Positions 35,256 to 46,053 of a DNA stretch of 64,000 bases are shown in pieces (the stretch's first letter is position 1; the number at the start of each line of letters is the position of its first letter). A program made the translations under genes and the position numbers. The notes under the pieces were generated by a model that saw only the letters and a program-made list of their open reading frames with translations, was not told the origin of the DNA and ran no database searches. The stretch comes from Sphingomonadaceae bacterium (GTDB lineage: Bacteria; Pseudomonadota; Alphaproteobacteria; Sphingomonadales; Sphingomonadaceae), in NCBI GenBank assembly GCA_027533105.1, contig JAPZTW010000001.1, forward strand, positions 124,001-188,000, written 5' to 3'.

Positions 35256-35690
35256 CTAGCCGGGCTTTGCCGCCGTGAAAAGCGCGCCGCGCGCTGCCTG
35301 CCAGGCCAGCATGACTGCCCCGTGCCGCGCCGGGTAATCACGCGCGGCGGCAATCGCGGCAAGACCGGGCCAACCGGGCAGATCGCCGCCATGCTCAAGC
35401 CACTGGGCCAGCGCGGCCAGCGCGGCCTCGATCTCGGCCAGGTTGCGTCCCGGCGCGGCCTCGGCGAAAAGCGCGGCACTGGCCTGGCCGATCGCGCAGG
35501 CCTGGACCTGCAAGCCGATCTGCTCGATCCGGCCGGCCGCATCGACTGCCAGGCCCAGCGCCACGCGGCTGCCGCATAGCGCCGAGCGCGCCTGGCCCTG
35601 CAAGGGCAAGGCAGCATCAAGGGGCCAGCGGGCCAGGCCCGTCGCCAGGGCCAGGACTTCGCGATTGTAAAGGGTTTGAGCAGTGGCCAA
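35256..35690 (-). CDS. IscU/NifU-N-like scaffold protein, degenerate
   Basis: A 144-residue protein with the IscU fold signatures LYNREVLALATG at the start, ALCGSR (first Cys), QACAIGQASAALFAEA (second Cys) and PARHGAVMLAWQAARGAL (end). In working SufU/IscU scaffolds the last segment carries a third Cys; here it is Gly (RHG for the usual R-x-C). Asp in the first motif is also changed. It may no longer build Fe-S clusters. Eight bases after cvpA on the minus strand. Confidence 0.8.
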   Translation of the reverse strand: MATAQTLYNREVLALATGLARWPLDAALPLQGQARSALCGSRVALGLAVDAAGRIEQIGLQVQACAIGQASAALFAEAAPGRNLAEIEAALAALAQWLEHGGDLPGWPGLAAIAAARDYPARHGAVMLAWQAARGALFTAAKPG

Positions 35691-35698
35691 GGGCGCGC

Positions 35699-36235
35699 TC
35701 AGCCCCGCTCGGCGTTCAGCCGCTTGGCCTCTGCCTCCACCGCCGCCTTGCGGCGTTCGGCGATGATATCGACCAGCGCCGCGCTGCTTGCGTTGATGAA
35801 GGGATAGGCCCGCGCCTGGGTGATCCAGGTCGGTCGCCCACCCGCGCCCCAGACCGTGTCATAACCCAGCACCAGCACCGAAAACGCCAGTACCGAAATG
35901 ACCAGGCCCTTCACCGTGCCAAACCCGAAGCCCAGCAACCGGTCGATCGGACCCAGCACGGATTCGCGGCTCGCCTCGCCCATGCGCTTCGCGGCCAGCT
36001 TGACGATGGCATAGGGGATCAGCAGCAGCAGGGCGAAGGCCAGCACAGTCGCCCCGGATTCACTGCCGACATGCGGCTGCAATTGCTCTGACAGGGGGGT
36101 ATGCAACTGGTGGATCGCGAACAGCGAAATCACCCAGGCAGCCAGCGCCAGCACTTCCTGCACGAAACCGCGCATGAAGCCCGTGATCGCGCCCAGGCCA
36201 ACGAGTACCAGAACTGCAATATCGAAGCCGGTCAT
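35699..36235 (-). CDS. cvpA: CvpA family membrane protein
   Basis: A 178-residue inner-membrane protein with four predicted spans. Family features: FDIAVLVLVGLGAITGFMRG, FVQEVLALAAWV, DRLLGFGFGTVKGLVI. The C-terminal tail is charged and cytoplasmic. CvpA is needed for colicin V export in E. coli and affects envelope stress. purF does not follow here; the gene lies between radA (11 bp) and the IscU-like gene (8 bp). Confidence 0.92.
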   Translation of the reverse strand: MTGFDIAVLVLVGLGAITGFMRGFVQEVLALAAWVISLFAIHQLHTPLSEQLQPHVGSESGATVLAFALLLLIPYAIVKLAAKRMGEASRESVLGPIDRLLGFGFGTVKGLVISVLAFSVLVLGYDTVWGAGGRPTWITQARAYPFINASSAALVDIIAERRKAAVEAEAKRLNAERG

Positions 36236-36246
36236 GGCCCGGGAAA

Positions 36247-37608
36247 CTAGGTACCACCCATTACGCGGTCAACGAGATTCCTTAGCAAAGACACTTCGTT
36301 AAATCCTTTACCCGCGCTTGCCGCATCGCCCGGACCATAAGCCTTTGCAAAGCCGAGCTTCGCCGATTCCTTCAGCCGGATCGCGCCGTGCGCCACGGGA
36401 CGAACTTCTCCGGCCAGCGAGACCTCGCCAAACCACACCGCATCGCCCGGCAAGGGGCGATCGGCCAGTGCCGAAACCAGTGCCGCGGCAACCGCGAGGT
36501 CGGCTGCCGGATCGGACAGGCGATAGCCGCCGGCGACGTTGAGATAGACCTCGCACGAGGAGAAATTGAGGCCGCAGCGCGCCTCCAGCACGGCGAGCAG
36601 CATGGCCATCCGGCCGCTGTCCCAGCCCACTACCGCCCGGCGCGGCGTGGCCCCGCTGGCCAGCCGCACGATCAGCGCCTGGATCTCCATCAGCACCGGC
36701 CGGGTACCTTCCATCGCCGGGAAAACCGCGCTTCCCGGCACCGGGTTCTCGCGGCCCGAGAGGAACAGCAGCGAGGGATTGCCCACTTCGGTCAGGCCCT
36801 GCCCGGCCATGGCGAAGACCCCGATTTCATCGACCGGGCCGAAGCGGTTCTTGAGGTTGCGCAGGATGCGGTACTGGTGGCTGCGCTCGCCCTCGAAGCT
36901 CATCACCACGTCGACCATGTGTTCCAGCACGCGCGGCCCGGCGATCGACCCGTCCTTGGTCACGTGCCCCACCAGCACCAGCGCCGCGCCGCATTCCTTG
37001 GCATAGCGGATCAGCTCGAAGGCCGAGGCGCGGACCTGGCTGACCGTACCCGGCGCGCCCTCGATCTGGTCGGAATGCATGGTCTGGATCGAATCGATCA
37101 CCAGCAGCGCGGGCGGCGCCATGCCGCCCAACGTGGTTAAGATGTCCCGCACCGAAGTGGCCGCCCCCAGCCGGATCGGCGCATCGGCGAGACCCAGGCG
37201 CTCGGCGCGCAGTCGCACCTGGCCCGCCGCCTCCTCCCCGCTGATGTAGACGACCTCGCCCCCGTTACGGGCGATCTGGGCCGCGGCCTGGAGCAACAGG
37301 GTGGACTTGCCGATCCCTGGATCGCCGCCCATCAGCACGGCCGAACCCGGCACCAGCCCGCCGCCCAGCGCCCGGTCGAACTCGGCAATGCCGGTGCTGC
37401 GCCGCACCAGTTGCTGCCCTGGCGCATCGAGCGGTTCGAAGGCGATCTTGCGACCCCCGCCCGACAGGTCATGCTTTTGCGAAAAGACCGTTTCGGGGGC
37501 TTCCTCGGCCAGGGTGTTCCATTCGCCGCAATCGGCGCACTGGCCCTGCCAGCGGTGCGTGACGCTGCCACAGGCCTGGCAGACATAGCGGCGTTTCGGT
37601 TTGGCCAT
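36247..37608 (-). CDS. radA: DNA repair protein RadA
   Basis: A 453-residue RecA-like ATPase aiding branch migration. The N-terminal zinc finger has Cys10, Cys13, Cys24, Cys27. Walker A is GDPGIGKST, the RadA-specific motif is LKNRFGPVDEIGVF, and a Lon-protease-like domain occupies the C-terminus (GEVSLAGEVRPV). The ATG at 37608 fits the zinc-finger start; the open frame runs 23 codons further upstream without family similarity. Confidence 0.96.
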   Translation of the reverse strand: MAKPKRRYVCQACGSVTHRWQGQCADCGEWNTLAEEAPETVFSQKHDLSGGGRKIAFEPLDAPGQQLVRRSTGIAEFDRALGGGLVPGSAVLMGGDPGIGKSTLLLQAAAQIARNGGEVVYISGEEAAGQVRLRAERLGLADAPIRLGAATSVRDILTTLGGMAPPALLVIDSIQTMHSDQIEGAPGTVSQVRASAFELIRYAKECGAALVLVGHVTKDGSIAGPRVLEHMVDVVMSFEGERSHQYRILRNLKNRFGPVDEIGVFAMAGQGLTEVGNPSLLFLSGRENPVPGSAVFPAMEGTRPVLMEIQALIVRLASGATPRRAVVGWDSGRMAMLLAVLEARCGLNFSSCEVYLNVAGGYRLSDPAADLAVAAALVSALADRPLPGDAVWFGEVSLAGEVRPVAHGAIRLKESAKLGFAKAYGPGDAASAGKGFNEVSLLRNLVDRVMGGT

Positions 37609-37648
37609 GGCGCGGCGATAAACGGAACGAAGAGTGAACGCAAGCCGC

Positions 37649-37849
37649 TCAGTGTGGCGGTCTGAGCCAGGCGACAATTGCGCCGATCACCAGCCCCGCA
37701 ACGAAGCCAAGCGGCCCGGTGATGAAGATGCCCAGCAGGGGCCCCTGGTTCGATTCGGGCATGAAGATCATCGGACCGACGTAGCCCCCGACGAAGCCGA
37801 TTCCGCCAAGCAGGCAACCGCCCCTGACCGCCGATTTCATCACGCTCAT
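37649..37849 (-). CDS. Small glycine-rich membrane protein (66 residues)
   Basis: An ATG at 37849 opens 66 codons ending 40 bases before radA. Two hydrophobic spans (about 11-30, GCLLGGIGFVGGYVGPMIFM; and 39-62, LGIFITGPLGFVAGLVIGAI) are joined by a PESNQGP turn; glycine content is high. It occupies the gap between radA and the divergent patatin gene and may share the radA transcript. No family recognised. Confidence 0.6.
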   Translation of the reverse strand: MSVMKSAVRGGCLLGGIGFVGGYVGPMIFMPESNQGPLLGIFITGPLGFVAGLVIGAIVAWLRPPH

Positions 37850-37918
37850 GCCCGGCTCCAACTGCCCGCGGAATGTCCCCGATTGCAAGATGCATCGCCC
37901 TGGGTCTAGGCACGGACC

Positions 37919-40234
37919 ATGCGCCAGAAAGAGCTTCGCATTGCCCTGGTCTGCTATGGCGGCGTCAGCCTGGCTGTCTACATGCACGGCGTTACCAAGG
38001 AATTGTGGAAACTGGCCCGCGCCAGCCGCGCCTTCCTGGCAGGCGAAGCTGCGCCGGGCAGGGTCGAGGGCGTCTACCTCAAGCTGCTCCAGCAGATCGA
38101 GCAGCAGCACCGCCTGCGCCTGCGCGTGCTGCCCGATATCGTCGCCGGGGCCAGCGCCGGGGGGATCAATGGCGTGTTCCTGGCCCAGGCGATCCATTCC
38201 GGGCAAAGCCTTGAGCCCTTGACCGAGCTGTGGCTGGAACGCGCCGATGTCGAGGTGCTGATCGATCCGGGCGCACGGCCCTGGTGGCGCTATGCCAAGT
38301 TCTGGGCCATGCCGCTGGTCTGGTGGATCCTGACCCGCCCTGGCAACGTGGTCAGCACCAGTGTCGCCCCCGAAACCCGCAAGGAGGTGCGGACCAAGCT
38401 CTCGCGCCTCATCCGCTCGCGCTGGTTCGAGCCGCCGTTTTCGGGCAGCGGCTTTTCCCGGCTGCTGGCCGAGGCGCTTGATGCCATGGCCGCCGGTCCC
38501 ACCGCGGCCCCGCTGCTGCCGCCCGGCCACCCGCTCGACCTGTTCGTCACCGCTACCGACTTCAAGGGTTTCCCCCAACGCCTGCAACTCAATAGTCCGG
38601 CCGAAGCGGAGGAAAGCGAGCACCGCCTGTCGATCGGGTTCCGCGGCCGCACACCATTGACCGCCGGGGCACCGCTGGCCCCCTGCCCCGAACTGGTCTT
38701 CGCCGCGCGGGCCACGGCGAGCTTTCCGGGCGCCTTCCCCGCGCTGCAACTGGCCGAGCTCGATGGCCTGATGGCCGAGCGCAAGGTCGACTGGACCAGT
38801 CGCACCGCCTTCTTCCAGCGGGTCATGCCCGAACACAGCGCCCGCGGCGACCTTGACGGGGTGGCGCTGATCGACGGGTCAGTGCTGGTCAACGCCCCCT
38901 TCGCCGAAGCAATGGGCGTGCTGCGTGACCGCCCGGCCCAGCGCGAGGTCGACCGGCGCTTCGTCTATGTCGATCCCCACCCGGATCGGGTCGGCGGCAT
39001 GCGCCGCTCCGATCCGCGCGCACCGGGGTTCTTCTCGGTGATCTTTGGCTCGCTCTCATCGATCCCGCGCGAACAGCCGGTGCGCGACAACCTGGAGGCG
39101 ATTGCCCGCCGCTCCGACCAGTTGAACGAGCTGAAGCGGATGGTCGAGGCGTTGCGCCCCGAAGTGGAGGCCGAAGTCGAGCGCCTGTTCGGGCGCAAGC
39201 TGCTGTTCGAACAGCGCAGCCTGCGCGACCTGACTGCCTGGCGCGAGAAGGCCCAGGCCGCCGCCGCCGAACGCGCGGGCTATGCCTATCACGGCTATGG
39301 CCAGGTCAAGTTCGGAGCGATCGTGCGTGATCTGGCCGATACCATTGAAGCGGCGGCACCCGATGCCCTGCCCGGCGGCAGCGAGGCGATTGTCCGGCAC
39401 CTGACCGGCTGGCTTGCCACCTGCGGGCTCGATCATCTCGCCACACTGAAGGGCGGTGCCACCGCCGAAGCGGTCGCCTTCTTCCGCGAACATGACCTCG
39501 GTTATCGCATCCGCCGCCTGCGTCACCTGGCCCGCCGCCTCTCGGAAGACTGGGACGATATCGACCGGCAATATCCGCTGGCGCGCGAGGATGCGCGCGA
39601 AGCGGTCTACAGGGCGCTCGGCAGCTATTTCGAGCGGGAATCGGCGGCCTTCCTGGGCGACGACTTCCCCGACATTGCCCGGCAGGTCGAACGCGATCCC
39701 GCGCGGGTTCTGGCGACCATTGCCGCGCGGCGCGATCTTGTCGCGTTGGATCGCACGGTGGACGAGGCGCTGGCGGCGGCGCTGCGTCCCCTGCCCAGGG
39801 AACTGCGCCGCCGGGTGCTGCTGACCTACCTGGGCTTCCCCTTCTACGACACGGTCACCCTGCCGCTACTGGGCGGCGAGAACATCAACGAGCTGGATCC
39901 GGCCAAGGTTGATCGCATCTCGCCCGATGACTGCAATTCGATCCGTACCGGGGGCGCCGGTGCCATGCTGCGCGGGGTTGAGTTCTACAACTTCGGGGCC
40001 TTCTTCAGCCGCGCCTATCGCGAGAACGATTATCTGTGGGGCCGCCTCCACGGGGCCGAGCGGATGCTTGACCTGGTGGCATCGGCGTTGCCCACCGGCA
40101 GCCTGTTCGATCCTGCCGACCTCGCTGCGCTCAAACGCGAAGCCTTTCTCGCCATTCTGGATGAGGAAGCAGAGCGGCTGACAGTCGATCCCGGGCTGGT
40201 GCCGGGCATCCGGGCGGAAGTGCTGAAAGCCTAA
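37919..40234 (+). CDS. Patatin-like phospholipase family protein, long form
   Basis: A 771-residue protein. The patatin domain covers about 1-345: oxyanion loop YGGVSLAVYMHG, nucleophile Ser79 in VAGASAGGING, and catalytic Asp319 in ALIDGSVLVNAPF. A helical C-terminal half of about 400 residues follows, resembling the patatin-related proteins with a DUF3376-type end (FYDTVTLPLLGGENINELDP; FGAFFSRAYRENDYLWGRLH). No signal peptide; two Trp-rich hydrophobic stretches near 125-142 may touch membranes. Probable acyl hydrolase, substrate unknown. Stop codon overlaps the convergent MBL gene by four bases. Confidence 0.9.
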   Translation: MRQKELRIALVCYGGVSLAVYMHGVTKELWKLARASRAFLAGEAAPGRVEGVYLKLLQQIEQQHRLRLRVLPDIVAGASAGGINGVFLAQAIHSGQSLEPLTELWLERADVEVLIDPGARPWWRYAKFWAMPLVWWILTRPGNVVSTSVAPETRKEVRTKLSRLIRSRWFEPPFSGSGFSRLLAEALDAMAAGPTAAPLLPPGHPLDLFVTATDFKGFPQRLQLNSPAEAEESEHRLSIGFRGRTPLTAGAPLAPCPELVFAARATASFPGAFPALQLAELDGLMAERKVDWTSRTAFFQRVMPEHSARGDLDGVALIDGSVLVNAPFAEAMGVLRDRPAQREVDRRFVYVDPHPDRVGGMRRSDPRAPGFFSVIFGSLSSIPREQPVRDNLEAIARRSDQLNELKRMVEALRPEVEAEVERLFGRKLLFEQRSLRDLTAWREKAQAAAAERAGYAYHGYGQVKFGAIVRDLADTIEAAAPDALPGGSEAIVRHLTGWLATCGLDHLATLKGGATAEAVAFFREHDLGYRIRRLRHLARRLSEDWDDIDRQYPLAREDAREAVYRALGSYFERESAAFLGDDFPDIARQVERDPARVLATIAARRDLVALDRTVDEALAAALRPLPRELRRRVLLTYLGFPFYDTVTLPLLGGENINELDPAKVDRISPDDCNSIRTGGAGAMLRGVEFYNFGAFFSRAYRENDYLWGRLHGAERMLDLVASALPTGSLFDPADLAALKREAFLAILDEEAERLTVDPGLVPGIRAEVLKA

Positions 40235-41130
40235 TGCTTGTGGGGCTTGGCCCCCGAGGCATCCAGACTGGCCCAGATCGCCTTCACAAAGGCGTCAGCG
40301 GAAATGAAGGCCTTGGGCTTTTCCATCGGCTTCAGCGGATTATCGGCGAGCACGGCCTCCAGCGTCTGCCCCTTGGCCTTGCGCTGACGGATCTGATCGA
40401 CGGCTCCGGCGATCATTTCGCGCCAGGCAATCAGATCGGCCTGGGTGCCAACCGGCCCGTGACCGGGGATCACCTTGGTCTGCGGGTTGGTCACCTTGAT
40501 CAGGTGATCGAGCGAGTGCAGCAAGTGCAGCACGTTGCCGCCCGAATTGGTATCGACGAAGGGGAAGCCCGCGCCGTTCATCATCAGGTCGCCGGTGTGG
40601 AGGACATTGGCCTTGCGCCAGTACAGCGCGGTATCACCGTCGGTGTGCCCGCCATCGGTCCCGATCGCATCGATCCGGTCACCGTTGAGATGAAAGCTGA
40701 CCCCGTCCTGATAGGTCACGACCGGCAGCGCGGTTGGCGACGCGGGGGGCACGCTTGCCGAACCGGCCAGCATCCGCACCCGCACGTTCTCGTGCGCAAA
40801 GATCGTTACCCCGGCCTTGCCGAGGTTCTCGTTCCCGCCGGTATGGTCGAAATGCCAATGGGTGTTGACCAGATACTTGACCGGCTTTGCACCGAGGCCG
40901 GCCACGGCGGCCACGATCTTGTCGGTCAGCGGCGCGAACTGGTCGTCGATCAGGACCGAACCGTCCTCGCCATAGGACAGGCCGATGTTCCCACCGGCGC
41001 CGTACAGAACGGCGACACCCGGCGCGACAACCTCGGCCTTGATCTGGACCTTGCTGAAATCGGGGGCTTGGGCAGTTGCCGGAATGCTGCAGCCCAGCAG
41101 GGCTACAGCGGTCAACTTGACGAGGCGCAT
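40231..41130 (-). CDS. Secreted metallo-beta-lactamase-fold hydrolase
   Basis: A 299-residue MBL protein with a signal peptide (cut near ATAQA at residue 22; LLGC at 11-14 could instead be a weak lipobox). Zinc ligands: His91, His93, Asp95, His96 in NTHWHFDHTGG, then GGHTDGD, GDLMMNG and PGHGPVG. This resembles class B-like periplasmic hydrolases of broad function; no sign that it is a true antibiotic resistance enzyme. A His-rich end (KPHKH) is notable. 45 bp after dnaJ. Confidence 0.87.
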   Translation of the reverse strand: MRLVKLTAVALLGCSIPATAQAPDFSKVQIKAEVVAPGVAVLYGAGGNIGLSYGEDGSVLIDDQFAPLTDKIVAAVAGLGAKPVKYLVNTHWHFDHTGGNENLGKAGVTIFAHENVRVRMLAGSASVPPASPTALPVVTYQDGVSFHLNGDRIDAIGTDGGHTDGDTALYWRKANVLHTGDLMMNGAGFPFVDTNSGGNVLHLLHSLDHLIKVTNPQTKVIPGHGPVGTQADLIAWREMIAGAVDQIRQRKAKGQTLEAVLADNPLKPMEKPKAFISADAFVKAIWASLDASGAKPHKH

Positions 41131-41175
41131 CGCGGATCCTTTCGGGAAAGACCCAGCGAAGCTGCGCCCGTCACC

Positions 41176-42303
41176 TCAATCGGTCAAGTCGTTCCAGGCT
41201 TCCTTCAGCCGGTCGAAGAAGCCCTTGGACTGCGGGCATTCCTCGCCGGTTTCGGTTTCCTGCAGCTCGCGCAGCAATTCCTTCTGGCGGGTGGTCAGCT
41301 TGGTCGGCGTTTCGACCATGATTTCCATGACGAGATCGCCGCGTCCGCGCCCTTGCAGCACCGGCATCCCGGCGCCGCGTCGGCGCAACTGCTTGCCTGA
41401 TTGGATTCCGGCCGGAATCGGCACGGTGTGGCGCTCGCCATCGATGCCGGGCAGTTCGATCTCGCCGCCGAGCGCCGCCGTGGTGAACGTGATCGGCACG
41501 CGGGTGATCAGCGTGGTCCCATCGCGCTCGAACACCGGGTGGCGGCGGACGTGAACGAAGATGTAGAGGTCACCGGCCGGCGCGCCGAACGGTCCCGCCT
41601 CGCCCTTTCCGCCGAGGCGGATCCGGGTACCGGTATCGACACCGGGGGGAATGGTCACATCCAGCTTCTGCGGCTGGTCGACCCGCCCTTCGCCGCCGCA
41701 CTTGCGGCAGGGCTTTTCGATGACCTCGCCCCGGCCATGACAGGTCGGACAGGTGCGTTCGACCATGAAGAAGCCCTGCTGCGCGCGGACCTGGCCGTGG
41801 CCGCCGCACAGGTTGCAGCGCCGCGTGCCGGTGCCGGGTTCGGCCCCCGAACCGCCGCAGGGATCGCAGCTGGCCGCGACCTCGATCTCGATCTGCGCCT
41901 GCTTGCCGTGGAACGCCTCTTCGAGGCTGATTTCCATGTCATAGCGCAGATCCGCGCCGCGCCGGGCCTGTTGCCGCCCGCCACCGCCAAAGGCACTGCC
42001 GAAAATCGTTTCGAAGATATCGCCCAGGTCGGAAAAGCCACCGCCGCCTGCGCCACCGCCGCCAGGGCCACCGTTCTGGAACGCGGCATGGCCAAACCGG
42101 TCATAGGCCGCGCGCTTCTGCGGATCCTTCAGGCAATCATAGGCCTGGCTGATCGCCTTGAACTTGGCCTCGGCCTCGGCATCGCCGGGGTTGCGGTCCG
42201 GATGGAACCGCATCGCCAGCTTGCGATAGGACGACTTGATCGTCGCATCGTCGGCCGTGCGCTCAACCTCGAGCAATTCGTAATAGTCGGCTTCTACCGC
42301 CAT
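41176..42303 (-). CDS. dnaJ: Co-chaperone DnaJ
   Basis: A 375-residue type I J-protein. J domain with HPD at 34-36, a Gly-rich region (about 75-100), four zinc-finger repeats ([32 protein letters not shown]) and the substrate-binding C-terminus. Stimulates DnaK ATPase. Separated from dnaK by 69 bp that hold a strong hairpin. Confidence 0.98.
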   Translation of the reverse strand: MAVEADYYELLEVERTADDATIKSSYRKLAMRFHPDRNPGDAEAEAKFKAISQAYDCLKDPQKRAAYDRFGHAAFQNGGPGGGGAGGGGFSDLGDIFETIFGSAFGGGGRQQARRGADLRYDMEISLEEAFHGKQAQIEIEVAASCDPCGGSGAEPGTGTRRCNLCGGHGQVRAQQGFFMVERTCPTCHGRGEVIEKPCRKCGGEGRVDQPQKLDVTIPPGVDTGTRIRLGGKGEAGPFGAPAGDLYIFVHVRRHPVFERDGTTLITRVPITFTTAALGGEIELPGIDGERHTVPIPAGIQSGKQLRRRGAGMPVLQGRGRGDLVMEIMVETPTKLTTRQKELLRELQETETGEECPQSKGFFDRLKEAWNDLTD

Positions 42304-42323
42304 CGCCCCACCCTGACGCAGGA

Positions 42324-42355
42324 CCCATCGCCGCGCTGCGTAGCGCGGCGATGGG
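42324..42355. other. Perfect 14-bp hairpin between dnaK and dnaJ
   Basis: CCCATCGCCGCGCT (42324-42337), loop GCGT, AGCGCGGCGATGGG (42342-42355). No T run follows on the dnaK-to-dnaJ strand, so it does not look like an intrinsic terminator. It could stabilise the dnaK mRNA 3' end, set the dnaK:dnaJ ratio, or be a dispersed palindromic element. Confidence 0.7.
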
Positions 42356-42372
42356 GATCATGCATGGCCTGA

Positions 42373-44298
<1,926 letters not shown>

Positions 44299-44478
44299 AT
44301 TCCTGCCCATCCTTGGTCAAGTTTCTTGGACACCGCCCCTGCATCCTCCCAGTCCCGGCAAGGATGCCCTGCGGCTCGTTGACGGTGGCGATATAGGTGC
44401 GGTTTCGCTTGGCACAAGGGCAGCGCGGCATTAGGCAAAAGCCCGAAGCCAACCCCTTGTTTTCAGAAAAGGTCCGAC

Positions 44479-44979
44479 ATGAAGCGCCTTGCCGCCCTGC
44501 TGCTTATCGCCACCCTGCCCCTGGCTGCCTGCGGTCAGCAAGCCGAACAACCGGCCGCCGCGCCGGAAGCCAAGCCGGGGCTGACACTGAACGATGGACG
44601 CCTGGTACTGCCTGCGGTGAAAGGCAATCCGGCGGGCGGCTATTTCACCCTTGTCAACGGCGGGGACAAGGCAGTGACCCTCGCCGCCGTGACCGTGACC
44701 GGCGCGGCGCGGGCCGAAATGCATGAAACGGTGGGCGAAGCCATGTCCCCGATCGCCAAGCTGGAACTGAAGCCAGGCGAAACGGTGGAATTCAAGCCCG
44801 GCAGCAAGCACGTCATGGCTTTTGCGCTCGAACCCTCGCTGGCCCCCGGCGGCACGACCGAGATCACCCTGACCTTCGAAGGCGGGGACAAGCTCTCGGC
44901 CCCGCTCAAGCTCGAAGCGCGCGGTGCGGCGGCGATGGAGCACATGGAAGGGATGGATCACTCGGAGCACATGAACTGA
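44479..44979 (+). CDS. PCuAC-type periplasmic copper chaperone (lipoprotein)
   Basis: A 166-residue lipoprotein with lipobox LAAC at Cys18. The PCuAC (DUF461) fold is shown by GNPAGGYFTLVNGGDKA, the copper motif EMHET followed by a Met ten residues on (GEAMSPI), and KHVMAF. Such proteins deliver Cu(I) to cytochrome oxidase CuA. The end EHMEGMDHSEHMN adds a Met/His-rich copper-binding tail. Its TGA is shared with the probable CTG start of the next gene. Confidence 0.92.
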   Translation: MKRLAALLLIATLPLAACGQQAEQPAAAPEAKPGLTLNDGRLVLPAVKGNPAGGYFTLVNGGDKAVTLAAVTVTGAARAEMHETVGEAMSPIAKLELKPGETVEFKPGSKHVMAFALEPSLAPGGTTEITLTFEGGDKLSAPLKLEARGAAAMEHMEGMDHSEHMN

Positions 44980-45473
44980 ACGAGCCGGTCGTCACGCACG
45001 CCTGCCCGGTCGGCGGCGAACGGCCGCTGACTTCAGGCGAGATTGCGCTCGTCCGCTCGGTCTTTGGCGCGGCGGTGGATTGTGGCCCGGTCCGCATCCG
45101 CCGCCGCCGCTGGTTCCCGCTGCAACCGCGCCGGGTGACCATGGCGCCGATGGGGCACCTGCACTTTCACCCACGCTCAGACAGCTATTGCGATGATTTC
45201 GCCGCTGCCGACCTCAACCTGCAGGGCCACTTCATCCACGAGATGACCCATGTCTGGCAGGTCCAGACCCGCGGCCGCTGGCACCTGATCCTGCGCCGCC
45301 ACCCGTTCTGTCGCTATGATTACAGCCTGAAGCCGGGCTGGCCGCTGGAACGCTATGGCATCGAGCAGCAGGCCGAGATCGTGCGGCATGCCTTTCTGAT
45401 ACGACAAGGCGCGCGGATCGCCGGTGTGGCCGATCCGCGCGCCTATCGTGATCTTGTCGACTTCGACAGTTAG
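44976..45473 (+). CDS. Small HExxH protein (Vgr-related type) with non-ATG start
   Basis: A protein of about 165 residues if it begins at the CTG at 44976 (CTGA overlaps the PCuAC stop); the first GTG is at 45075. The stretch before that GTG reads like coding sequence (RPLTSGEIALVRSVFGAAVD) and matches, from memory, the N-terminus of sphingomonad 'Vgr-related' proteins. The core has LQGHFIHEMTHVWQVQ, a zinc-peptidase-like HExxH, then HPFCRYDYSL and YGIEQQAEIVRHAF with the Glu that could be a third ligand. No ATG, GTG or TTG precedes 45075 in frame. Stop overlaps grpE by four bases. Confidence 0.75.
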   Translation: MNEPVVTHACPVGGERPLTSGEIALVRSVFGAAVDCGPVRIRRRRWFPLQPRRVTMAPMGHLHFHPRSDSYCDDFAAADLNLQGHFIHEMTHVWQVQTRGRWHLILRRHPFCRYDYSLKPGWPLERYGIEQQAEIVRHAFLIRQGARIAGVADPRAYRDLVDFDS

Positions 45474-46036
45474 TCCGGCTTCTTGGCCACCGCCACCATC
45501 GCCGGGCGGAGCAGGCGGTCCTTGATCATGTAACCAGCCTGCAATTCCTGGATCACCGTGCCCGGCGCAGCCTCGGCATGGGGGACTTCGAGCATGGCCT
45601 GGTGCTGGTTGGGATCGAGCGGCAGGCCGACTGCGGCGATGCGGCTGATGCCATGGAGGCCGAACACCTTGTCCAGCTCGCGCCCGGTGGCTTCGAGCCC
45701 GGCGACCAGGTTCTTCAGCTTCTCATCCTCACGCAGTTCGGCGGGGATCGCATCCAGCGCGCGGGCCAGGTTGTCCGACACCGACAGGATATCGCGGGCA
45801 AAACCGGTGGCGGCATAGGCCCGCGCATCGGCGATGTCCTTTTCCAGGCGCCGCCGCACGTTCTGCGTTTCGGCCTTGGCGTAAAGCACTTCCTGCTTGG
45901 CCATTTCGAGGTCTTCGCGCAGCCGGTCGAGCGCTTCGCCCAGCTTGTCGGTCTCGTGGTCCAGCAGTTCGTCCGGCACGCCGGCCAGTTCGGCTTCCAC
46001 CGCGGGATCGCCCTGCGGCTTGCTATCGTCAGTCAT
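45470..46036 (-). CDS. grpE: Nucleotide exchange factor GrpE
   Basis: A 188-residue protein: a long N-terminal coiled coil (about 35-95, LGEALDRLREDLEMAKQEVL onward) and the C-terminal beta domain (DPNQHQAMLEVPH; GTVIQELQAGYMIKDRLLRP). Releases ADP from DnaK. The ATG at 46036 gives normal length. 17 bp after hrcA, so the two are one transcript. Confidence 0.97.
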   Translation of the reverse strand: MTDDSKPQGDPAVEAELAGVPDELLDHETDKLGEALDRLREDLEMAKQEVLYAKAETQNVRRRLEKDIADARAYAATGFARDILSVSDNLARALDAIPAELREDEKLKNLVAGLEATGRELDKVFGLHGISRIAAVGLPLDPNQHQAMLEVPHAEAAPGTVIQELQAGYMIKDRLLRPAMVAVAKKPD

Positions 46037-46053
46037 GTCAAAAGAAACCCGTC

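Noticed and set aside
40231..41130. A true class B beta-lactamase resistance gene
   Set aside because: Metal ligands fit the broad MBL fold; there is no mobile element and no further resistance gene near it.
44299..44478. CIRCE operator or clear heat-shock promoter for dnaK
   Set aside because: No TTAGCACTC/GAGTGCTAA repeat and no convincing -35/-10 with standard spacing upstream of dnaK, grpE or hrcA.
44976..45077. Frameshift as explanation of the HExxH gene N-terminus
   Set aside because: The frame is open without a break through the PCuAC stop region; a CTG start explains it without an indel. Resequencing would still be useful.
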